This document shows, piece by piece, positions 52,901 through 61,900 of a stretch of 64,000 nt of DNA (positions are counted from its first letter, which is position 1; every line of letters begins with the position of its first letter). The notes below the pieces were generated by a model, which was not told the origin of the DNA, searched no databases, and saw nothing but the letters and a program-made list of their open reading frames with translations. This stretch comes from Acorus gramineus. Its lineage: Eukaryota; Streptophyta; Magnoliopsida; Acorales; Acoraceae. The position numbers and the translations under genes are program-made. Location of the stretch: assembly GCA_030737835.1 (NCBI GenBank), contig JAUJYN010000012.1:9588618-9652617 (forward strand). Reading direction: 5' to 3'.

Positions 52901-55900
52901 TTGCTACAAAGAGGAAAAGAATCCACCAGTGGAGGAGTGCGACACTGCTAGATCAATTGCTCTAGCAAGCCTTCAATTTTGTCAATACTTCCATTCATCT
53001 AATTGATCGCGAGTCATAGTTGTTCGTGAATATGGAGAATCATCGAGTCTAGCTGAGGCTTAGCTCCCTATATGATGGCGATGTGAATCGCAACCACCAA
53101 TTTGTGATGATTTCTTCCGAGAAAGCAAATCTGGCAAAAGTGGCAGAGATGATCTATAAACAATAGCATAGTTCCTACCTAAAAACCTCTTATGCCCAAG
53201 TTATATCACGCTGTGACTAAAGAAAGAGAATTAATAAACAATATATAGATAGATTTGATATGTCTTGTTATTGGCCATTAGAGAGAATCATTTACCACAC
53301 CACCACCACCACCCGCCGCCGCCCAAAATATAGATCCCCAAACAACCCAACACCAAACAAAACCTAAGCAATTTCAAAAACCGAACTCTCTGGAAAACAA
53401 ACACCAATCTTAATCTACAAAATTCCCCTTTAAGGGAATATAAGATTTGCTTCGAAATTAGTTCATTCTTTAAATTGAAAAGCTCACACCATAGCTTTAT
53501 CATCCAGTCCACATAAAACCTCAAACCACAAACCACCCCCCCCCCCCCCCCCCCCCAGCCCCTAAAAAGCATAGGAAAAGTGTCTTGCTGGTCCATGGTA
53601 ATGACACGCTGGTGGGAGCCCTTATTTCCTTGGAGGAAATATAAAATTTTCAAGGACATCAAATTTAACAAAGCCTAACAATATGAATGAGCAACAAAAG
53701 TACATTTATAATGGCCACTAGAGTGTAATGCTTTCCATTTCAAATAAGTTTCTGCTTAAATCTCACACTGCTTCAATATAATCAACAAACAAAACCAAGT
53801 ATATCCTCATACCTCAATAAAGCAGATGCCTTGTGGGTCAGAAGTTCCTAGCAAAACAAGATCACATGGCACTTCATCATTCTCACGTAGCCACACTATG
53901 TTACCAACATGAATGTCCTGTGCTTGAATCTAAAGAATAGAAAAATCAATTAAGGCAAGCATCTAACAAACAATGAATTCATGATTTTAATTTACCACAA
54001 GTCATGGAAAAAAAAATATTTTGCAGCAATTCAAGTTTAACGGCATTCACTCATTATCTTAACTTCAAATAAATTCAATAAAATAATTTTTGAAGCATAA
54101 ATGCAAAAAATAAGCTCTGTGATTAGGAGACTTGACAATACAGGTTATCAATTCAAGATTCAAGGCTGACCAACATGCTGCTGGAATATTCCATTGACAT
54201 GATCAATAGTAAAATCTGCGCGCACTTTTTGCCTGCTAAGCAAACCAAAGTGGAGTAAGGAAGAAGTCTCCAGCAACCAAGTTCAAGCAGACTTAGCTGC
54301 CTATTGATCTCAACTTAAAGCTGGACTAGAAGGAGATTTTTATGCTTTTTTAAATAAAAATATTGGTGTAAATAACAAAACCCAAATCACTGGCAAAGTC
54401 ACTAATTTCATTAAAGATGATGGCCAAGTAAAGGTTATAATCTCTTCCCTCATTCACAAATGGAAGTGAAGGGTGGTGCATGCTTTTAGGTTATAATTCA
54501 AGATCAATTCCTTAAGTCACATGGTCTCTTTAATTTTGTGTTATCTTTCAATCATTGGGAGAGAAAAAAAGGATTCCATTTACAACTTTTCTTCAAATGA
54601 AAATAAATTTTACCAAAAGTCATGTGCTTGGAGACAATGTGGAACAGGAGAAGTTTCAGCAACACAGGTAGGTTTTATTGTTGAATGGAGAGCTTTCCAA
54701 CAAAAAAATGTTGGGCTCCTTTTACACTTAGGGGTGTTGACAAAACAAGATTAGACTCCCCTAATCGGCCACTTTAAGAGGAGATTGGGGGTTTGAAAAA
54801 GTAATTCGCTTAGCCTTGGTGGGAGGATGGTTTTATTTCAAGCTGTGCTAACCAACCTTCCTCTTTTCTATTGATGCCTAATGTGGGACAGTTTAGGCAA
54901 ATACTCCTTTGGAACAAGGCAAAAGAGATGGGTCGAAAGCTCCATCATGTGAAGTGGGACCTTCTTAGTAACAACAAGAAAAAGTGGAGGAATAGGCATA
55001 CTTAATTTACAGGATATGAACACCCCACTTCTAAGTGGTTTGGAGAGACTTTCACCAACCAATCTCTTGTGGTCTAATGTGATTAATGCAAGTACTATGG
55101 GAATGTGGTGTCAGGCTGCCTTGTACCATGCGTGGCGCATCAAGTTTCCAAAATATGGTTCAGAATAGTGGGTTGGCTGAAAGATTCAAATAAGCAATAA
55201 TGTGGTGAGGGATGGGGCGAAAATACGGTCTTGGATGGATGTGTGGTGTGGAGACCTTCCTCTAAGGAAAGATTTCCCTCGCTTTTAGTGGCTGTCGACA
55301 AATTATCCTTGGTCAGGGATCATATGCTGAAATCAAACAGTGCAGCTGATGCCTCTCCATATTCTGCATAATCCAATATCAATTTCTTTCATATTCTCTC
55401 CCTTTGCTAATAATGTAATACATGTTCCTACCATACACCATCCTCTTGCTATCCATAGACCATTGTAGCTACACAGATGCTCCACCCTCTTGTCAATTCA
55501 ACATCATTGAAGCATCACTGCAAACCTTACTTCATGGCTTGTCTGTGTCGTTCATACTCCTATGTCCGAAATGCCCACAGATCCCGCAATGACAAGCTCT
55601 AGACATGATCCCACCCAATGACCACCTCTCAAACATCAGAAACACCTCGTCTTCAGCAATCCTCTGCCTTCAAGATGACCTCCTCCTCCTTGCATCATCG
55701 TGACCATCAACATATAAAAAATTTAATGGATTGCTACAATCCAACATGATTGGATGACTTCACATACTCGGTTCAGTCTAAGTCACTATTCATTCTATGA
55801 AGCCAGGCACATTCTCAAAGCATCTTATAGATTGCAATATATCTATGCAGTGCATTCCAACTTGAAGCATAAGAAAAAAATATTACTAAAACTATACAAC

Positions 55901-58900
55901 TTATATAACAGTTTCAAATAAAGTAAACAAAGTAAATATACACAACATGCCTACTCATTAGATTAAAGGACATGGAATAATCAAAGGTCAAAAGTTCACT
56001 AAGGCTAATTGAAGATAGCTTGTACATCACAGTGCATAATTTGGATCTAATAACAACTCCATTCACTAAGAACAATTAAACTAAGGAATTTTCACAATTA
56101 ACTCATAAACATTAAAAATAAACTCCATACGTGTTTTTTGGCGGATTGCTTCACAATCCATACTTCTTTTTCATTTGCTTGCTTGTCAGAAAGATATCTG
56201 TTATAGTCATCCCATGCCTCTTTTGTGGCAGAGATGGAAAATATAAATATAAGTGGACCCCATGTACTAGCAGGGTTTACTGGAGTAATCAGTGACCATA
56301 GCTGGAGGCATGCAATCAGCAAGAAGTACTGGTTCATGAACCGACTGCAAAAAAAAAAAAGAGAATTTTTCAAAAAAAAAATTTGAGAAATATACAACCA
56401 ACATGACAGAAAGAACAGAAAAGAAGATAAAAATATGAATACATGAAAGACGTATGAATGAAGAATAAAAAGAGATGAATAAAAAAAGGTTTTGTTGTTC
56501 AGATGTTTTACTTCGTAGCAACAATGAAACAGATGATCGGTGAACCTAAATTACACCCTTTACAAATTAAAATATAGATAAAAAATTAACAATTGAACCT
56601 CAAAACAATATGCATAAGGAATAGCTTTCTAACAATATGCATAAGGAGTTGAAATTAAATTTTGAAAAGATGCTTGGCTCCAAGGTTCATCTCTGGCTAA
56701 TCCTTTTCCAATCCTATTCCGAGTGGCTTCTAATGCGAATGACTTGTTATGTGATTCATTCACATGTGGGGAAAATTCTATTATTTGGTCCCCTCGATTA
56801 CGTCGTGATCTTAATGATGATGAGGCTATGGAATTATCGAATTCGCTTGTTTTACTTCAAGGGGTGGAATTAAATTTGGAAGAAAGATGTGGTGAGATGG
56901 AGGAGGGCTCATCAGCTTGGGTTTTCCGTAAAATCACTATATAGGAAATTGAACAAGGCCTCAAGGTCCATTCCAACATCTAAATTGCATAATCTTATAT
57001 GGGGGTCCCTTGCACCGTTGAAAATAAGGGCTTTTATGTGGTTGCTTTCATTAGATAAAGTCCTCACCAAGGCTAATCGATTTAAATGGTCTAATGATAG
57101 TGATGTTTCCTGTTTTCTTTGTGGAAGAGCCGAGGAAAACAAGGAACATTTATTCTTTCGATGTCATATTTCTTTAGACATTTGGTCGTTGGTAGGCAAG
57201 GCAATTGATGCTTACTATTGCTTCATTAACATTGAAGAAATGTCGATTTTTTTCCGGTAGAGAAGGAAAAAAAGAGATCGCAGCAATGATGCTAAATTTC
57301 AATGGCTCATTCCTCTTTGGAGTATTTAATTGACCCAGAACGAATGAATCTTTCAAAAGAAAAGAGTGTATGTGAAGAATACTTGGGCTCTTATTTTATA
57401 CTCGCTCCGAGATTGGGTGAAGATGATTCTTCATGTTGAAAATCAGTCATCTATTATGAGTTTATCTTGGTTCATGAGGAGTTAATTTTTTGTATTCCAT
57501 TCGATTGGGAATCTGATCCTTTTCGAATTTTCTTTACTCTGTTCCTTTGTTTGCAGATCCCTTGTCTCCTTTTGTTCAGGGGCTTTTTATTAATAAAAGT
57601 CCCTACAACTTTTTCAAAAAAGAAAAAACACCGCATAGTGCCTTAGGTTGCCACAATTATGAGCCACAAGAACATGCACGGTTATTTATTCTATTAATAG
57701 TAATTTATTCTTTCACATTTGACGACAATTCAAGGTTGAGAAACCCAAATTCAAATTGTACATTTAAATTCAAGGTTTTCAACACTAAATTCACATTTAA
57801 TACTAATTCAAGCAGGGAATCTAAATTTGTTGTTCCCCCCTTAATTTTTTTTTAAGAGGTAGGAACTTTTATTAATAAAAGCCCCCGAACAAACAGAGAC
57901 AACGGATCTCCAAATACAAGAAAAAGAGATTCAATGAGGAACAACCTGCCAATCGAATACTTGGGAAGGGATCCCCGCCTTGGCAGGCCACCGAACCTCT
58001 ATCGGCCATCACACATGGTCTTCTCCAGTTTACAGAGTGAAAAACCTCTCACGTAGGCAAAGAGGCCAACCAACCAGCAGACCTTCTGGCCTCTTGGAGC
58101 TCTATGGACGGGGACGAGTTCATCCAGGCAGATTCTGCATGGGCTGAGCTTAGTCGGGCTATTTGTTTGGATGCAGAAGGCACAACATTCCCCAGGATAA
58201 AATAGGCTCTTTCTGTTGGTTTTTTGTTAATCTAACAGGAATTTGTTGTACAGCCTGTCTTGGTGCCCTGTCAAGCCCATCTCCACTTGGTTGGGGATGC
58301 AAGTTTGCTTTGCTTTTCTATCCCTCCTACCAATTGGCAGGTTGGGTCTTCAGGGGTAAGCCATCCAGTTTTTTGTAAATTTCTTTTTGTACATGCTTAG
58401 TTTCATATAGCAATCCAAAATTTAAATTTACCCTCCAAAAAAAAAAAAAAAAATAGAATATAAAGAATCAACTCCTCACAAACCAAGAATGACCCATAAT
58501 AGAAAAATATCCACTTGAAAAATCATCTTCACCCAATCTCTAAGTGAATACAAAATAAGCGCACACGTATTCTCCACATACACTCTCTTATTTTGAAAGA
58601 TAACTTCGTTCTGAGATAGCCAAATACACCAACAAACCACTTGAGTGATAAGCCATTGAAATTTATCGACATAGTTACTATCTTTCTTCCTTCTGTTTCG
58701 AAAAAACATCCACATCTCATCTATGTCACTGAAGCCACAATGAGAATCAATAGCCTTACGTACCAACTCCCAAATTTTCCTAGCAAAAGGGCAACAAAAG
58801 AACAAATGAACCCTTTTCTCCTCAACTCCCCCACAAAGAAAACATGAAACATCCCTATTGTTAGCCCGTTTTGCTCGGTTGATCTTGGTAAGGACTTTGT

Positions 58901-61900
58901 CAAGGGAAAGAAGCCACATGAAAGCTCTTATTTTCAAAGGCGCAAGCGCCCCCCAAATAAGATTATTAACTTTAGATGTTGGAATGGGAGACGAGGCTTT
59001 GTTTGTCTTCCTATATAGGGACTTCACCGAGAAGCCAGGTTGAGGAGCCGTCCTCCATCTCACCACATCTTCTTCTTCCAAGTTTAATTCAACACCTTGA
59101 AAGAGCTCAAGAAATCGAGATAAATCCAAGGCCTCATCATCATTTAGATTATGACACAACCGAGGAGACCAAATAATAGTTCCCCCTTGGATTTTAGGTT
59201 ATACATAAAAAATAAAAATAAAATCTTGAATTTTTTATTTTTTTTACTTTGAAAATGTTTGACTCACAACCAACCATTATATTATATTTGTACTTAAATC
59301 TCATGTTCAGGCCTTGGGGTAGACATTGAGGATCTTGGTGGAGACCAAGGTTGATAACACAATGCTCTGATGGCTACATACTAACACATTTGTGCTTTCG
59401 CATTCTGTGTGGACTTCCTACTAATGAATTTCAAATCTAGTGCAAAATCACTATTGGAGACACAGAGGCAGGGGATATTTCGGACAGCAGAACAGGACGC
59501 TGATGATGAGACAACAAACGATCATTTGAATGGTCTGTTCCACTCACTACCCACCCCACAACCCACCCCACCCCCACCGCACCCCTTCTTTTTGAAGTGC
59601 CCACTCTTGCTACACTAGTTCATACCCCAGCACTACTTGGTAACAAAACCACTATAGCAGATTAGTAGAGATAGTCAGTAATGATGCCACTGAAGATAGT
59701 CAGTAATGATGCCATTGAGCCTTCAGCATTGATCATGGAGATAGCACAACTAAGTTTGAGGAGACTGAGGTCGATGAGTTGCACAATCAGCGATGAGTTT
59801 ATAGATGTGGGCTGGGGCAGCTCAACCAATGAAGAGGAAGAGGAAGAAGATTGAATTCAAAAAGAAGATATATCCACAATTTTCATGATCACTACATTGT
59901 ATTTTCCATTGTTTTCTTCCAGATATTTACATATAATGATGGAAACTTTCTTTTGTAAAGAAATGTTTTTGTGTAAATGAATTTTTTATTTGCAATAAAA
60001 GGAGCAGCAGGAGGAGCAAGATCCAAATATTTTATGTACGTTGATGTAAATTTTCTTTTGTAAAGAAAATGATTCTGCATAAAGGAATTGTTTTAAATTG
60101 CAATGGGAAGAGGTGGGGTGCAGCATGTTGCTAGCACGCTAATACTGAAATCTTGAAAGATCATAACCTCAATGAGTTCCACATCAAGTTTCTCGGTATC
60201 CTATAAGGGCTCCCTCTCTTGTGATAACTATTTTGTTTAGTCAATATGCTAGTAAGGGGCACATCAAAATCATCAACAGCTGCAAAAAAAATCAACCCTC
60301 ACCACCTCCTTTTTGTGCATGATCAATTAGTATCTTTTGAAGGCTCCACTCATTCAACTTGGGAATTGAAGACCTCAAGGATAAATTTGCCAAAAGGATA
60401 GGTCTCCAAATAAGCATGCCCAAGTACCATACTACTTTGATTTCTATGATGGTACAGGAATACCCTGAGTTCCTTGGTTTCTATGTTGGTAGAGGAATAC
60501 CATGACACCCCATCTATAGTATGCCAAAATATTCAAAAGGATCCTTTCCTATCAGATTTTTTGGGTCATCCTCTCTTCCCAGCAAAAATTCTGCATCCAC
60601 TTGTCAACTACTGGTTGTCAAAACAATAAAAAGTACCCGGAAGACCAAAATATTTCAAGCATAAGAAGGTTGGTATTAATGGGGGTTAAGGAAATTCTAA
60701 CTCATAGAAATGGTCATCAACAAGGTGGAGAAAATATTAGGCAGATTCCTTTGGCCATGCACAATAGAAGAATACAAACATAGCTATAGAAGAATGCACA
60801 ATAGAAGAATATAAAGATTACTTTGACCATGCAGATTCCTTGTCTTTCATGTAAAACAGCTATAGGAAGCAAAGTGGTGATCACAAAATAGGTTTGTCGA
60901 TCATTAACGGGAAAAGAACCACTAGAATACAATGGGCCAAACTCACTACCTCCACAGGCATAATAAAGCATCAGATATCTGGAGGGTCCTAAGGTGAAAG
61001 ACCTAGAACTTTAGGAGGAACAAATTTTGGTCAGCATCAAAAAGTATTTGGTTCCAGAAATGATTCCCAGAAAGAAGGTTTTTTACATCTTAGGCAAAAC
61101 CAGTGTTCTAAAAAGCGAAATTAAGCGGGGATTAAGCAGGTAACTAGCCAAAATTGGGCATAGCCCGCCTCATCGAGGGAATTAAGTAGTTGTGGGATTC
61201 AGTGGTGATTAGGCGGGGATCAAGCGGCCAGGTGGGGATTAAGCAAAAAAATATGCACAATTTAATCACTTAATTCAATTCTCTTCATTGCCTTTATTGT
61301 ATTATTTATTTTGCATCACTAACTATTATATATACATGTATACACACACAGATATATACATATACATATATATAAATATACATATACACACACACAAGTA
61401 TATACACATATTTATATACATAAGTATGCACATATTAAAAAATTTATTGTTAAAGGAAGAAATGGTTGATCTATCCCTGCTTATTGTCCACCTGGCCCAT
61501 TAATCCCAAGGTGGCAACTGACGATGCAATCTACTAGACCAGCAACTTTACAAGAAAATTCACCACAAAGAGATGTAGGGATAATCTGCCCCTGTGTTGG
61601 TCCGGCCAAGAGCCCATCTCCCATACAATAATTAACTGTGCTAACTTGACATGTATCTTATGTTGGAAAAAAAAAAATTCATTGAGAGTGATCCAAATGC
61701 TCCAACAAACCACATGTGGGACTAACCTTTGGAATTTAGCAAGATTACTTCGATCACCTCACTTGCGTCTCTTTTGGAATCATAGCCACAATTATTCTAG
61801 CTCATTAAAAGAAAATGGGAGCCAAGAGTCATGCTTACCTTTTCCCATATCTTCCTAACAGAATACTTAAAGGAAAGATGCCCACTGGTTTCCTCTTCAT

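Noticed and set aside
53288-53671. Glycine/tryptophan-rich minus-strand frame
   Set aside because: Produced by the C21 run and CCA/CCG-rich DNA, not a real protein.
58476-59159. 227-codon minus-strand open frame as a host gene
   Set aside because: The sequence is the RVT zinc-binding domain of a plant L1 LINE, with a related copy in inverted orientation next to it.
61288-61503. Open frame of Tyr/Ile/His repeats
   Set aside because: Translation of a TA/CA microsatellite.
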